Assembly (NCBI GenBank): GCA_945906725.1 | Contig: CAMDRI010000004.1 | Span: forward strand, 1-64,000 | Source of the DNA: Candidatus Kuenenia stuttgartensis | GTDB taxonomy: Bacteria > Planctomycetota > Planctomycetia > Planctomycetales > Planctomycetaceae | Length of the DNA: 64,000 nucleotides | Direction of reading: 5' to 3' | In this document: positions 1 through 9,304 of the stretch, piece after piece | How the letters are laid out: every line of letters begins with the position of its first letter | Position numbering within the stretch: position 1 is the stretch's first letter | Made by a program: the position numbers and the translations under genes | The notes under the pieces: generated by a model | Database searches by the model: none | The model's input: only the letters and a program-made list of their open reading frames with translations | Told to the model about the DNA's origin: nothing

Positions 1-854
1 GCCTTGCCGAGCGACCAGCAATGCCGCAACAGGATGGCTGTGTTCGTCGGGAATGTCTCGCGGAGCGATTCGAACTGCCGCAGCACGACCGGCGCGGGAG
101 GCAGGCGATTCAAGGTGTTCGCGAACTCGACTGCGGCCGCCTCGGTGCGCTCCTGCTGCTTGTACAACGCGGTGGCCGCCGAGATCGTTTCGTTCGGCTT
201 CTTGGTCATGATCAAGACCTTCACGCGGTCCCGCAGGAACTCGGAGTTGTCCGGATCTTCGCGCAGCAGCGCGTCAACCAGCTTGACCGCATCGTCCGCT
301 TGCTCGAACCAGACCGCCATGCCGAGCAGTTCGCGATGATGTTCGGGGATCTCGCCGGACAGTGACAACGCGGTCTTCAAGGCGGCCAGTGCCTTGTCCA
401 ACTGCACGCGAGCCGCTCGCAGCTTACTTTCCGAACGCTGTTTCACATGCTTGGCCTGGAACGCGAAGATCGCATACAGCGAGACTGCCGCGGACGAAGG
501 GTTCTGGTCGTACAGTTCCAATAGTGGAGTGATCGCCGCTTCGTCACCCTCGAACAACTTCAGCCGCAGCGAATAGCCTTTGTACTTGGGATTGTTCGGT
601 GCGGCATCGAGCGCCAGTTTGATCTCGGCTTTCGCGGCGTCGAGCCGTTCGAGTTGCTCCAGCGCGCAGGCTCGCAAAAAATGTCCCACCGGCGTGGACT
701 CCCCCGCGCCCTCCGACAGCTTGTCGAGCGCCTCTTGCGGCCGAGCGAACTGCAACGCCTTTCGCGCCGCGAGTGCGGCTGGTGAGAGACGCTCGCCACC
801 GCAGCCGGGGATCGCGGTGAGTAGCAGTAGTCCCATCAGGATCATGGACTTCAT
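1..854 (-). CDS. Helical-repeat (TPR-like) lipoprotein, 3' end beyond window
   Basis: Reading leftward from the ATG at 854 the frame stays open to the window edge (284 codons), so the C-terminus is missing. It opens with MKSMILMGLLLLTAIPGC, a type II signal peptide with lipobox I-P-G-C, so Cys18 should be lipidated and the protein envelope-anchored. The mature part is Ala/Leu/Glu-rich helical sequence with TPR-like units such as AKAEIKLALDAAPNNPKY, then further helix pairs. Such proteins usually act as scaffolds in planctomycete envelopes, but no specific partner can be named. The lipoprotein signal decides the start; no ATG lies just upstream in frame. The downstream gene is outside the window. 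An inverted repeat lies about 70 bp upstream of the start. Confidence 0.75.
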   Translation of the reverse strand, partial: MKSMILMGLLLLTAIPGCGGERLSPAALAARKALQFARPQEALDKLSEGAGESTPVGHFLRACALEQLERLDAAKAEIKLALDAAPNNPKYKGYSLRLKLFEGDEAAITPLLELYDQNPSSAAVSLYAIFAFQAKHVKQRSESKLRAARVQLDKALAALKTALSLSGEIPEHHRELLGMAVWFEQADDAVKLVDALLREDPDNSEFLRDRVKVLIMTKKPNETISAATALYKQQERTEAAAVEFANTLNRLPPAPVVLRQFESLRETFPTNTAILLRHCWSLGK

Positions 855-925
855 GGTGTTTCGCCGATCGTTGTTGGCCGCTGCCTGGCTGATCTTAGGC
901 AGCGAGTCGGAATTGGAAAATCGGT

Positions 926-990
926 AGCCACGCTCGCCAGAGCGTGGGTGTTTTGAAACGCCGGCCCACGCTCTGGCGAGCGTGGCTACG
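926..990. repeat. Repeat family B, inverted pair
   Basis: The left arm GTAGCCACGCTCGCCAGAGC (926 onward) is mirrored by its reverse complement ending at 990, with about 14 bp between the arms. It sits between the divergent side of the gene starting at 854 and the end of the lipoprotein gene at 1020. A further half copy lies at 49774-49800, so this is a dispersed element and not just a local hairpin. It could fold as a cruciform or terminator in RNA, but there is no T-run. Confidence 0.85.
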
Positions 991-1019
991 TGCCGGATAC
1001 TTGTTTCCTGCCAACGGTC

Positions 1020-1451
1020 TCAGTGCGTCAGCCGAAAATGGAATTGGTTGTCACCGGCGTGAACTTCGCGCACGAGCTTCGTGGCCTTGAGTGTTCCGAT
1101 CACACCTTCCGGAGAGTTGCCGGACTTTGCGGCAGCTCTGTTCGACGGACTGAGCCGTTGCACGCGGATGGCCACTCGGTTCCGGCCGATTTTGGCACCG
1201 GGACGGGATTCGTCCAACATCAATCGGAAACGTCCCGATTCGTCGCTCGTCGCCGTGGAAGCTCGTCCGGTCGAAGTTCCCGCCGTGTTCAGCGGCTCGA
1301 ACAGAATCTCCGCCACGGCCGGTTGACCGCAAAAGGTGATGTCACCGCTGACCTCGGCCAGCGTACCGTCCTTCTGGCCGCAGCCAGACAGCATGCAGAA
1401 CAGCAGGCAGAGCAGCAGGCAGAGCAGCCATTGGGCAGGCTTTTCGCGCAA
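1020..1451 (-). CDS. Small lipoprotein with transthyretin-like/carboxypeptidase-regulatory-like fold
   Basis: About 143 residues. The segment WLLCLLLCLLFCMLSGC is a lipoprotein signal with lipobox L-S-G-C, followed by a beta-rich domain (G-D-I-T-F-C-G-Q-P, EILFEPLN, DESGRFRLMLDE) of the type often annotated as carboxypeptidase regulatory-like. Such lipoproteins are commonly found next to DUF1559 genes in planctomycetes, as here. The frame runs open to an ATG at 1634, but that start would put 84 residues before the lipobox and would translate a tandem repeat at 1511-1590. I therefore prefer the TTG at 1451, which gives a normal signal length. No strong ribosome site is visible, so the start is uncertain. 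Function is unknown. Confidence 0.65.
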   Translation of the reverse strand: MREKPAQWLLCLLLCLLFCMLSGCGQKDGTLAEVSGDITFCGQPAVAEILFEPLNTAGTSTGRASTATSDESGRFRLMLDESRPGAKIGRNRVAIRVQRLSPSNRAAAKSGNSPEGVIGTLKATKLVREVHAGDNQFHFRLTH

Positions 1452-1510
1452 CTCAACCGAGTCACTGGGTAGCGCTGCGAAGCCGCAACACAGCGCAGAG
1501 TGACGAGTGC

Positions 1511-1590
1511 AGAGTGCAAAGTGCAAAGTGCAAAGTCGCAACGACCGCAGATGAGTTTGATCGATACTTTTCACTTTGCACTCTTCACTC
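1511..1590. repeat. Short tandem repeat (AGTGCAA units) with inverted partner
   Basis: Positions 1511-1536 hold about three tandem copies of a GTGCAAA-type unit, and 1571-1590 carry the inverted version TCACTTTGCACTCTTCACTC. It lies in the junction between the DUF1559 gene and the small lipoprotein gene, and is open in the lipoprotein's frame if a longer start is used. Confidence 0.8.
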
Positions 1591-1602
1591 TCAATCAACC
1601 AC

Positions 1603-2712
1603 TTAATACTGCGACGCGACTCGTTCATGGCCATCGATGGTCGAGAGCGACTCGAAGATCCCTTGGTCGATGTTCTGGCCGAGTAACCGCACGTTGCCGT
1701 CCGCGAAGAGAAATTGTGCTCCGCCGGTGTGGTCCGACTGGAACGAGAACAACTGCCGTTCGTTCGACGTCACCCCCATCTGCAACGGATACGGATTCAT
1801 CGGAAAGGGGACTCCCGTCCCGGCGGGCGAGACTGGGCAGTCGGGCAGTTGGATGTCGCGTGTCACGGCCAGCGCATCGACCACCCAGGTCGATCCCGCT
1901 GGAGAAAGATACACAACGGCTGCCATCGCCCAGGGGTACTCGACCGGCAACGTCGAAAATGTAGAGTTGGGGCCGCCGTAGGTCAGCCGGCCGCCGGCTT
2001 TCTCACCAAGCATAAATGTCGACGAAGTTCCATCACCAATGTCTTGCGGCCGGCAAGTGCTGTTGTAGCCGAATGCCCCGCGAGTCTCGTGCGGAGCCTG
2101 TTGCCAATAATGCAGCAGTCCACCGGGACATGCCGCCTCCGGGCCGGGCAGCGCGCGAATGATGTCTTTTCCGTGGCTGAACGAGTAATCGGTCGGAGCC
2201 CCCTGCATCCACAAACTGGGGCTGCCCAGCGACTTTGCCGGATGCGACGCGCTGGGACAGATCAGCGTGGAGATGAGGGTCGCATTGAGCGGCCACATCG
2301 AATGGTCATTGAGATCCGTCAGGCTCGACAGCCACGTCTTGCGGAAGTCGTACTGGCGGTACATCGGCTGCTGACCGAGATCCGGCAGCAGCATGTGGAA
2401 TCCGCTCCAATGCACGCGGAACTGCAACGCCGAGCCTCCCGGCGGCGGAGGCGGATTGCCATCCTCTTGCCGCACGAAGCTGGGTGGAAAGCAGCGGTGC
2501 GTGCTTTCGTAGCTGGCTAATCCCAGCCCGATCTGCTTGAGATTGTTCTGGCACTGGACCGCCCGCGCCCGCTCGCGAGCTTGTTGCACTGCCGGCAACA
2601 ACAGCGAGACCAGAATCGAGACGATGGCGATCACGACCAACAACTCGATCAGCGTGAAACCGCGTCGGCCGTGAACTCTAAGATTCAAGGGTTCTTGCTC
2701 GATCTCAAACAT
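1603..2712 (-). CDS. DUF1559 protein with type IV pilin-like N-terminus
   Basis: 369 residues. The N-terminus has a class III prepilin site, RRG followed by [18 protein letters not shown], with Glu at +5, so a prepilin peptidase such as the one at 6958-8259 should process it. The next segment, [16 protein letters not shown], is the hallmark of the DUF1559 (SBP_bac_10) family, which is expanded in planctomycetes. The C-terminal [14 protein letters not shown] also fits the family. The frame is open to an ATG at 2895, but the ATG at 2712 lies 22 residues before the prepilin site and avoids an odd 61-residue extension, so I chose it. The protein is probably an inner-membrane pseudopilin-like protein; its exact role is unknown. 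The small lipoprotein gene follows on the same strand. Confidence 0.9.
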   Translation of the reverse strand: MFEIEQEPLNLRVHGRRGFTLIELLVVIAIVSILVSLLLPAVQQARERARAVQCQNNLKQIGLGLASYESTHRCFPPSFVRQEDGNPPPPPGGSALQFRVHWSGFHMLLPDLGQQPMYRQYDFRKTWLSSLTDLNDHSMWPLNATLISTLICPSASHPAKSLGSPSLWMQGAPTDYSFSHGKDIIRALPGPEAACPGGLLHYWQQAPHETRGAFGYNSTCRPQDIGDGTSSTFMLGEKAGGRLTYGGPNSTFSTLPVEYPWAMAAVVYLSPAGSTWVVDALAVTRDIQLPDCPVSPAGTGVPFPMNPYPLQMGVTSNERQLFSFQSDHTGGAQFLFADGNVRLLGQNIDQGIFESLSTIDGHERVASQY

Positions 2713-2903
2713 GGTGCGGGATTCTAGGAGACCTAGCGATTTCCGGGCGATGCCAGTTTTTTGGACACACTTTGTGCCTTCGTGCCTTTGTGGTTGAAAA
2801 AATCTGACGAACCACGAAGGCTCGAAGTCTTCATTGCGCCTGCCTGCCGCCCCACGAGTTCGTTCGATAAAGTATCGCCCCACGAAAGGAATCACTCAGC
2901 GCG

Positions 2904-4829
2904 ATGTTTCGGATTCATGCACTCGACGTTTCGGTCGTCAACAAAATCGCCGCTGGCGAGGTCATCGAGCGTCCCGCCAACGTCGTCAAGGAACTGCTCG
3001 AAAACAGTCTCGACGCGCTAGCGACGCGGATCGAAGTCGATCTCGAAGCCGGCGGCGGCGAACTGATTCGCATTGTCGATGACGGCGAGGGCATCCATCC
3101 CGACGACCTGCTGCTGGCTGTCACCGCTCACGCGACCAGCAAGATCGCCACGGCTGACGACCTCTTCCGCGTGCAGACGATGGGCTTTCGCGGCGAGGCC
3201 CTAGCGTCGATCGCCGAGGTCAGCCGGCTCCGCATTCGCAGCCGCCCGCCCGATGCGGCCAATGGATTTGAAATCGCCTCCGAATTCGGACAGATCGCGT
3301 CTCCTCAGCCGTGCGGCTGCCCGGTTGGAACGCAGATCGAGGTCCGGCAACTCTTCGCCAACACACCCGTCCGACGCAAATTTCTGAAGTCCATCGGCAC
3401 CGAGTTCGCGCACATCACCGAGCACTTTACGCGCATCGCTCTCGCGCAGCCGCGACTGCATCTCGTGCTGCGGCACAACGGAAAAGTCGTGTTTGAGTTA
3501 CCCGGCACGCCACAATTGCTCGACCGCATCCGCTTGCTGTTCGGCAACGAACTGGCGGACAACTTGATCCCGGTCGAATCGGAGTCGCAAGGGGTGCGAA
3601 TGTGGGGCTACGTCGCCCATCCGTCCGCCAGCAAGAGCACTCGCAAGAGTCAGCACTTGTTCCTCAACGGCCGCTGGATTCAAGACCGCTCGCTGCAACA
3701 CGCGCTGACCGAAGCGTATCGAGGTTTGCTGATGATTGGCCGCCAGCCAATCTCGTTCTTGTTTCTGGAAGTTCCCGCCGAGATCGTGGACGTCAACGTC
3801 CACCCGACCAAGTCCGAGGTCCGCTTCACCGATGGCCAAGCCCTGTTCCGCCAATTGCTGTCGATGCTGCGGACGAAGTTCCTAAGTTTGAATTTTGAAT
3901 CGACGATGCACCTGCCGTCGAACGGCGGCTTTTCAGCGGCCGGAGCCGGGCCGCGACCGCGCGGTTTCGAACTGCATCCGTGGTCGCCGCCGACGGCATC
4001 CACCGAAGATGGTTCGCCGTCGAGCAATTCGTTGTGGGGCAACGTGCCTCGGCTGCCAGCCGAACTACCACGTTTTGGCGAGGCTGAATCGCAGCCTGTT
4101 TCCGACGAATCTGAGATTTCAAATCTCAAATCTCAAATCTCGGATCCTGCGGCGGACCTGGCGTCGTTCACAATCTCTTCGGCTCCGGCGGAGTCGCCGA
4201 ATGGCGATGCGGCGGAGACTCAAGCGAGCCGCGTGAGCCACGGAACTGGTCACGTCCAGTTGCGGGCCATGCAGATCCGCGACACGTACATCGTCGTCGA
4301 GACGGACGAGGGGCTGACGCTCATCGACCAGCACGCGCTGCACGAGCGGATCGTCTACGAGTACCTGCGTCCGCGCGTGCTCAACAATGCGGTCGAGTCG
4401 CAGCGGATGCTCGTCCCCGAAACAGTCGAACTCACGCCGAAGGAAATGGCGTTGCTGCTGGAATACGCCGACGTTCTCAACCAGCTCGGCCTGGGCGTTC
4501 AAGAGTTCGGTCGCCAGACGGTGCTGGTCGATCGATATCCGGTGATGCTCAAGAAGGCCAACCTCCCGCAATTAGTTCGCGATCTGGCCGAGCAACTCGA
4601 TCAGCCGGAAAAACCGCCCGACCGCCGCGATCTGCTCGATTCGCTGCTGCACATGATGTCCTGCAAAGCGGCAATCAAGGCTGGCCAACGCTTGTCGCCG
4701 GAGGAAATCGACAGCCTGCTCGCCCAACGCCACTTGATCGACGACGCCCATCACTGCCCGCACGGTCGCCCAACGGCGCTCGTGTTGACGGAAAATGAGC
4801 TCGAACGCCAGTTCGGGCGACTGGGCTGA
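2904..4829 (+). CDS. mutL: DNA mismatch repair protein MutL, endonuclease type
   Basis: 641 residues. The N-terminal GHKL ATPase domain shows KIAAGEVIERPANVVKELLE, ENSLDA, DDGEGI and GFRGEAL. A variable linker (about residues 330-450) leads to the C-terminal dimerisation domain. There, DQHALHERIVYE (residues 475-486) matches the DQHA(x)2E(x)4E metal site of nicking MutL proteins, and SCKAAIKAG and CPHGRP (618-623) match its partner motifs. This is the type found where MutH is absent, so the protein probably nicks the daughter strand itself. The linker carries an in-frame short repeat at 4117-4143. The start follows GCG directly with no obvious ribosome site, but MFRIHALD and the family length support it. 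Confidence 0.97.
   Translation: MFRIHALDVSVVNKIAAGEVIERPANVVKELLENSLDALATRIEVDLEAGGGELIRIVDDGEGIHPDDLLLAVTAHATSKIATADDLFRVQTMGFRGEALASIAEVSRLRIRSRPPDAANGFEIASEFGQIASPQPCGCPVGTQIEVRQLFANTPVRRKFLKSIGTEFAHITEHFTRIALAQPRLHLVLRHNGKVVFELPGTPQLLDRIRLLFGNELADNLIPVESESQGVRMWGYVAHPSASKSTRKSQHLFLNGRWIQDRSLQHALTEAYRGLLMIGRQPISFLFLEVPAEIVDVNVHPTKSEVRFTDGQALFRQLLSMLRTKFLSLNFESTMHLPSNGGFSAAGAGPRPRGFELHPWSPPTASTEDGSPSSNSLWGNVPRLPAELPRFGEAESQPVSDESEISNLKSQISDPAADLASFTISSAPAESPNGDAAETQASRVSHGTGHVQLRAMQIRDTYIVVETDEGLTLIDQHALHERIVYEYLRPRVLNNAVESQRMLVPETVELTPKEMALLLEYADVLNQLGLGVQEFGRQTVLVDRYPVMLKKANLPQLVRDLAEQLDQPEKPPDRRDLLDSLLHMMSCKAAIKAGQRLSPEEIDSLLAQRHLIDDAHHCPHGRPTALVLTENELERQFGRLG
4117..4143. repeat. Family E short repeat (ATCTCAAATCTCAAA units) inside mutL
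   Basis: Tandem ATCTCAAA-type units, translated as EISNLKSQISD in the MutL linker. Similar ATCTCAAAT-type strings occur in frame at 23808-23824 and 56683-56706, so this is a recurring simple sequence. It lies in a region of MutL that is poorly conserved and tolerant of insertion. Confidence 0.8.
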
Positions 4830-4916
4830 CGAGCCTGATCGAGCCGAATAAACTCCGACAGCAATCTCGGCAAGTCTTCTTTACTAGCCCCCAACCCCTA
4901 GCCCCAATCCCTCCCC

Positions 4917-6413
4917 ATGATTTGTGTCAGTATCGGCCGCACTCGCCACAAGATGGTGACCCTGGAACATCAAGCTCTTGCCCAGAAGGGGGCCGAGCTG
5001 GTCGAGTACCGCTTGGATTATCTGTCGCATCTCCCCGATTTGGGGCGGCTCCTGAAAGACCGACCGACCCCGGTGGTCATCACGATCCGCCGTGCCGAGG
5101 ACAAAGGCCGGTGGCGCGACACCGAAGAGCAGCGACAGACGTTGTTGCGACAGGCGATCGTGCAAGGAGTGGAATACGTCGATCTGGAGTGGGACATCGC
5201 CAGGCAGATTCGCCGGTACGGCAAGACCAAGCGGATCATCAGCTACCACAACTTCAGCGAGACGCCAGAAGACTTGGCCGACATTCATGCTCGGATGACG
5301 AAGATCGACCCGGACATCATCAAGCTGGCGACGTTGGCCAACTCGCCCGGCGACATGGTCCGGATGCTGCAACTGGTCAAGCACAGCAGCGTGCCGACTG
5401 CCGGCTTCTGCATGGGCGAGTTCGGCATGGCCAGCCGAGTCCTCTGCGGAAAATACGGTTCGCCGTTGACCTACGCGACGTTCAACAAGGACCGCGAGTT
5501 GGCTCCGGGGCAGTTGTCGTTCGATGAGATGCAGCGACTCTACCGCTTCGACCAGATCAACGCCGACACGCAGATTTTCGGAGTGCTCGGCGATCCGTTG
5601 TCACACACCTACAGCCCGCTGATTCACAACGCGGCGTTTCAGCACTTGGGAATGAACGCGGTCTATGTCCCTTTCCGAGTGCCCAAAGACAAGCTGGCCT
5701 CAACGCTGCTCGAATTCGATTGGCTCAACGTGAAGGGCTACAGCATCACGATTCCGCACAAAGAGGACGTCATCGGCAAGGCCGACTTCAGCGATGAGGC
5801 GGTGCGAATCATCGAAGCTGCGAACACGCTCTGGAAGGATGTCGGCGGCCAATGGCACGCGACGAACACGGACTACCTCGCCGCCCTGCAAACGCTGGCC
5901 ATTGGATTGGAGTCCGAACCCGACAACCACTTCGTCCTCGCCGGCAAACGCGTGACGATGTTGGGTGCCGGCGGAGTTGCGAAAGCCATCGGTGCCGGTG
6001 TGGTGAAGAACGGCGGAATCCTGACGATTGCCAGCCGTTCGCACACGCGAGCGAAAGAACTCGCTGAGAAGCTGGGGTGCCAACATGTCCTGTGGGAGAA
6101 TCGGGGGGCGCAGTACGCCGATGTGCTCATCAACTGCACGCCCGTCGGCATGCATCCGAATGTGGATGACTCGCCGTTTGCCGACAATTGGCTGCGCGAC
6201 GGAATGCTCGTCTTCGACACGATCTACAATCCGGAGAAAACGCTGTTCATCAAACAAGCCAAACAGCGTGAATGCCGTACGATCTCTGGACTGGAGATGT
6301 TTATCCGCCAAGCGGCCGCACAATTTGAACTCTTCACGGGCCAGCCCGCGCCCATCGAGCACATGCGCGAAACGCTGCGACGCGAGCTGTCTCCCGTTCG
6401 ATTGAATCCGTGA
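4917..6413 (+). CDS. aroDE: Bifunctional 3-dehydroquinate dehydratase / shikimate dehydrogenase
   Basis: 498 residues, catalysing two successive shikimate-pathway steps in the cytoplasm. Residues 1 to about 215 are a type I dehydroquinate dehydratase: catalytic His111 in SYHNF and Schiff-base Lys136 in IIKLATLANS. From about 221 (FGVLGDPLSHTYSPLIHNAA) a shikimate dehydrogenase follows, with catalytic Lys282 in SITIPHKED, Asp319 in NTDYLAAL, the NADP-binding LGAGGVAKAI, and NCTPVGMHP. This fusion order is known from plants and from Chlamydia and planctomycete relatives. The aroK gene follows 12 bp later, and the prepilin peptidase gene overlaps aroK, so the three genes are probably co-transcribed. 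Confidence 0.95.
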   Translation: MICVSIGRTRHKMVTLEHQALAQKGAELVEYRLDYLSHLPDLGRLLKDRPTPVVITIRRAEDKGRWRDTEEQRQTLLRQAIVQGVEYVDLEWDIARQIRRYGKTKRIISYHNFSETPEDLADIHARMTKIDPDIIKLATLANSPGDMVRMLQLVKHSSVPTAGFCMGEFGMASRVLCGKYGSPLTYATFNKDRELAPGQLSFDEMQRLYRFDQINADTQIFGVLGDPLSHTYSPLIHNAAFQHLGMNAVYVPFRVPKDKLASTLLEFDWLNVKGYSITIPHKEDVIGKADFSDEAVRIIEAANTLWKDVGGQWHATNTDYLAALQTLAIGLESEPDNHFVLAGKRVTMLGAGGVAKAIGAGVVKNGGILTIASRSHTRAKELAEKLGCQHVLWENRGAQYADVLINCTPVGMHPNVDDSPFADNWLRDGMLVFDTIYNPEKTLFIKQAKQRECRTISGLEMFIRQAAAQFELFTGQPAPIEHMRETLRRELSPVRLNP

Positions 6414-6424
6414 GGCAGGAGTTC

Positions 6425-6961
6425 ATGGTCATCACGTTGATCGGATATCGCGGTACTGGCAAGAGCACGCTGGCGGCTCCGTTGGCGCAGCGGCTGGGAT
6501 GGGAGTGGGTCGACGCCGACGTCGAAATTGAACGCCGCGCGGGACGATCGATCCAAGACATCTTCGCGACTGATGGTGAACCGGAGTTTCGCCGACTCGA
6601 ACGGGAGCTGCAGTCGGAATTGCTGAAATGTGACCGATTGATCATCGCGGCCGGAGGGGGGGTGATTTTGAACGAGGCCACTCGCGCTGACATGAAGTCC
6701 GCCGGACCGGTGATTTGGCTGCGAGCATCGGTGGACACCATCGAACGCCGCCTGGCGACTGATCCCACGACCGGTCAGCGCCGACCGAATCTCACCAGCG
6801 ACGGCGGCCGTGCGGAGATCGAACGCCTGTTGACGATGCGTGAACCCTTGTATCGCGAGTGTGCGACGATCACGCTGGATGCCGACACCGCGTCGGCAGA
6901 GCAACTGGTCGATGACGTGTGGCAAAGTTTGCCAGCGACTGTCCGAGGAGGCGCTTCGTGA
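6425..6961 (+). CDS. aroK: Shikimate kinase
   Basis: 178 residues, phosphorylating shikimate with ATP, the step after aroDE. Walker A is GYRGTGKST (residues 7-15), the shikimate-binding Asp lies in VDADVEIE, and IIAAGGGVILNE and the lid segment DPTTGQRRPNL follow. A GTG at 6410 overlapping the aroDE stop is possible, but the ATG at 6425 sits just after AGGAG and gives the usual MVITLIG start. The end overlaps the next gene by four bases (GTGA). Confidence 0.95.
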   Translation: MVITLIGYRGTGKSTLAAPLAQRLGWEWVDADVEIERRAGRSIQDIFATDGEPEFRRLERELQSELLKCDRLIIAAGGGVILNEATRADMKSAGPVIWLRASVDTIERRLATDPTTGQRRPNLTSDGGRAEIERLLTMREPLYRECATITLDADTASAEQLVDDVWQSLPATVRGGAS

Positions 6962-8259
6962 TTCCGTACGATTTGCCTCCGGCCTTCATGGTCGTCTTCA
7001 TGTTTCTCTACGGCGCGGTGCTGGGCAGTTTTCTGACCGTGTGCGTGCATCGTTTTCCGCCGCACGAGACGGTTTTCCGAGCTTGGCGTTCGTTGATCAG
7101 TCCGCTGTCGTCCTATTGCGACCGCTGTGGCATACCTCTGCCGGCGAAAGACAACGTGCCGATCCTGGGTTGGCTGTGGCTGCGCGGGCGATGCCGCTTC
7201 TGCAAGCGTGGCATCCCCGGAAAATATCCGCTGATCGAATTGGCCAACGGGTTGCTGTTCGTGCTGGTCTATTTTCTGGAGGTGCCGCAGGGACGCTTCA
7301 CGCCGCTCACCGACAGTTGCTTGAGCGTCTCGGTCGGCTCGCTGAAGTTCACCGATCTCGTCGGACCAATGAGCATCGCGGCTGTGAATTGGCGAGTCGT
7401 TTATCACCTCGTGTTGATCGAAGCCCTGCTCGTCGCGTCGTTGATCGACTGGGAGTTGATGATCATCCCCGATTCCGTGACGCTGCCGCCGATGGTGTTG
7501 GCTGCGGTCGGAGCGGCTGCGTTCGGTAATTTCTGGCTGGTGCCGGTGTGGACTCAAGACCCGGTCCAGTGGAACTCGCTCATCGCCTACTTCACGGGCG
7601 AGTGGCCGAAGGGGGGCGCGGCGTCTTCAGTTCCCGATTGGATTCTGCACTTCCGGAATTGGCACGGGTTGAGCGTCAGCATTGCCGGCTGGCTGGTCGG
7701 CGGCGGGATGATCTGGGTCATTCGACTGGTCGGCCACGCGGCGTTGAAACGCGAGGCGATGGGATTCGGCGACGTGGTGCTGATGGCGATGGTCGGAGCA
7801 TTTCTCGGTTGGCAGCCGACCGTCGTCGCGATCCTCATTGCGGCGATTCTGTCGGTCGCGTTGATTCTGGCCACTCGGCTGTTCGCCTGGAATCGCGAGA
7901 TTCCTTTCGGGCCATTCTTGAGCCTCGGCACTTTGATCACGTTGCTCGGCTGGAAGTGGATTTGGATTCGCTTCGAGCCGCTGTTCTCGAACCCGGTCTT
8001 CCTGGGGGTGAGCGCTCTCTTCCTGCCCATCGGCATGTTCGTGATGTTGCTGGTGGTCCGCACGATCCGACGACTTTTCGGCTGGTCGCTCGACGACGAT
8101 CTGTTTGAGAACGAAGAGTGGAACTCAGCCGATCACCTGTTTCACTTCTCCGGCGAGACGGTCGATCGGCAACAAGGCCAATGGCGACGCGACTCATGGC
8201 CGGGCGAGTCTTCCGGCCGCGGCCAATCGCAATGGGAACAGTGGCGGCGGCCTCGGTGA
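6958..8259 (+). CDS. Type IV prepilin peptidase / N-methyltransferase (A24 family)
   Basis: 433 residues, polytopic inner-membrane protease. It cleaves and methylates prepilins and type II secretion pseudopilins such as the DUF1559 protein and GspK in this window. LGSFLTVCVHR and two zinc CxxC pairs (Cys54/57, Cys79/82) mark the methyltransferase part. Catalytic aspartates are Asp164 in SLIDWELMIIPDS and Asp272 in GFGDV. The GTG start at 6958 follows GAGGAGG and overlaps aroK by four bases (GTGA), so translation is probably coupled. The C-terminal tail after the last membrane helix, about 50 residues rich in Glu, Gln and Trp, is longer than in most PilD proteins. Coupling to shikimate genes is unusual. 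Confidence 0.95.
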   Translation: MIPYDLPPAFMVVFMFLYGAVLGSFLTVCVHRFPPHETVFRAWRSLISPLSSYCDRCGIPLPAKDNVPILGWLWLRGRCRFCKRGIPGKYPLIELANGLLFVLVYFLEVPQGRFTPLTDSCLSVSVGSLKFTDLVGPMSIAAVNWRVVYHLVLIEALLVASLIDWELMIIPDSVTLPPMVLAAVGAAAFGNFWLVPVWTQDPVQWNSLIAYFTGEWPKGGAASSVPDWILHFRNWHGLSVSIAGWLVGGGMIWVIRLVGHAALKREAMGFGDVVLMAMVGAFLGWQPTVVAILIAAILSVALILATRLFAWNREIPFGPFLSLGTLITLLGWKWIWIRFEPLFSNPVFLGVSALFLPIGMFVMLLVVRTIRRLFGWSLDDDLFENEEWNSADHLFHFSGETVDRQQGQWRRDSWPGESSGRGQSQWEQWRRPR

Positions 8260-8270
8260 GAAGTCGGAAC

Positions 8271-8350
8271 AAAAACGGTATCACGGCGATCGGCATTCGG
8301 CGACCGGCCGATGGCCGTGGGCTGATCGCCGTGATACCGTTTTTTGAATC
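8271..8350. repeat. Repeat family D, inverted repeat and possible terminator
   Basis: The arms 8271-8291 (AAAAACGGTATCACGGCGAT start) and 8324-8344 (ending TACCGTTTTT) are exact reverse complements. The right arm ends in a T-run, so it can act as a terminator for the prepilin peptidase gene. A near-identical stretch of more than 40 bp recurs at 58599-58643 in front of a giant gene, so this is a dispersed element. Confidence 0.85.
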
Positions 8351-8383
8351 CACAACACTGGGAATCACACGCGGGAGACCACC

Positions 8384-9274
8384 ATGTTTCAGAACGTTCT
8401 GCATTCCGTCAGCTATGCCGGCGTCTGGCCGGGACAGGCTCGATTGAGTCTGGATGATTTTCTGACCCGTGCCTGGTCGTTGGGCTATGATGGTGTGATG
8501 CTCATGGCCAAGCGGCCGCATCTATCGGTGCTCGACTTTGAAAACGTCGCCACCGAACGCTTGCGCTGGCGTATCGACGAACTCGGTCTGAGGGTCGCCT
8601 GCCTCGCGGGATACACCGACTTCACGATCGGCAGCGATCGTCCCGATATTCCCACGCGCGAAATGCAGGTGCTCTACATCACGCAGTTGGCGAAGCTGGC
8701 CGCGACGCTGGGCTGCAAGCTGGTCCGCGTCTTTACCGGTTACAGCCGACCAAACGTCGGTTACGACCAAGCCTGGAACTGGTGTGTCGAGTCGTTGAAG
8801 GAATCGTCTCGCCGGGCCGCTGACTTCGGGGTAACGCTCGCGTTGCAGAACCATCACGACACCGCCGCTCACTTCGAGAGTTTTGCTGATCTGCTCGACG
8901 ATGTGGACGAACCGAATTGCCAAGCCGCGTTCGATGCGTGGTCTCCGGCGCTACACGACTCCGATTTGGTCGCGGCGGTGAAGCGGCTCGGTTCGCGGAT
9001 CGTCCACACGACGGTCGCCGACTACGTTCGCCGGCCGCGATTCAGTTATGTGTCGAACCTCGTTAATTATGTCGCGGAATCGGACGCGATCCGAGCCGTG
9101 CCGATGGGTGAAGGCTTCATCGACTACCGCTCGTTCTTCGCCGCGTTGCGGGAAGTCGGCTATCAAGGAGCCGTCGCCTACGAAATGTGTTCGCCGCTGC
9201 GAGGTGGCGGCAGCGAAGAGAATCTCGACCGTTATGCCAAACGATTCCTCGAATGGATGAGCCTCGCGGAGTAG
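8384..9274 (+). CDS. Sugar phosphate isomerase/epimerase-like TIM barrel protein
   Basis: 296 residues in the xylose-isomerase-like TIM barrel superfamily (AP endonuclease 2 fold). Strand ends carry plausible metal and substrate residues: LALQNHHDT, AAFDAWSPAL, RIVHTTVADY and AVAYEMCSPL. The usual first metal ligand Glu is Gln-Asn here, which may mean a changed metal site. Planctomycetes carry many such proteins, mostly of unknown substrate, often near sugar or DUF1501 genes. ATG at 8384 follows GGGAGACC. It is convergent with the sigma factor gene, with hairpins between. Confidence 0.88.
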   Translation: MFQNVLHSVSYAGVWPGQARLSLDDFLTRAWSLGYDGVMLMAKRPHLSVLDFENVATERLRWRIDELGLRVACLAGYTDFTIGSDRPDIPTREMQVLYITQLAKLAATLGCKLVRVFTGYSRPNVGYDQAWNWCVESLKESSRRAADFGVTLALQNHHDTAAHFESFADLLDDVDEPNCQAAFDAWSPALHDSDLVAAVKRLGSRIVHTTVADYVRRPRFSYVSNLVNYVAESDAIRAVPMGEGFIDYRSFFAALREVGYQGAVAYEMCSPLRGGGSEENLDRYAKRFLEWMSLAE

Positions 9275-9304
9275 AACAGCATTCGCTTCCGGTGAATCGA
9301 AAAC

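Noticed and set aside
926-990. Palindrome considered as a CRISPR repeat
   Set aside because: Only one inverted pair, no regularly spaced direct repeats and no cas genes.
1452-1634. Extended N-terminus of the small lipoprotein
   Set aside because: It would place 61 additional residues, including translated tandem repeat sequence, before the signal peptide.
1714-2520. Plus-strand frame opposite the DUF1559 gene
   Set aside because: The minus frame has a prepilin site and DUF1559 hallmark; the antisense has no domain.
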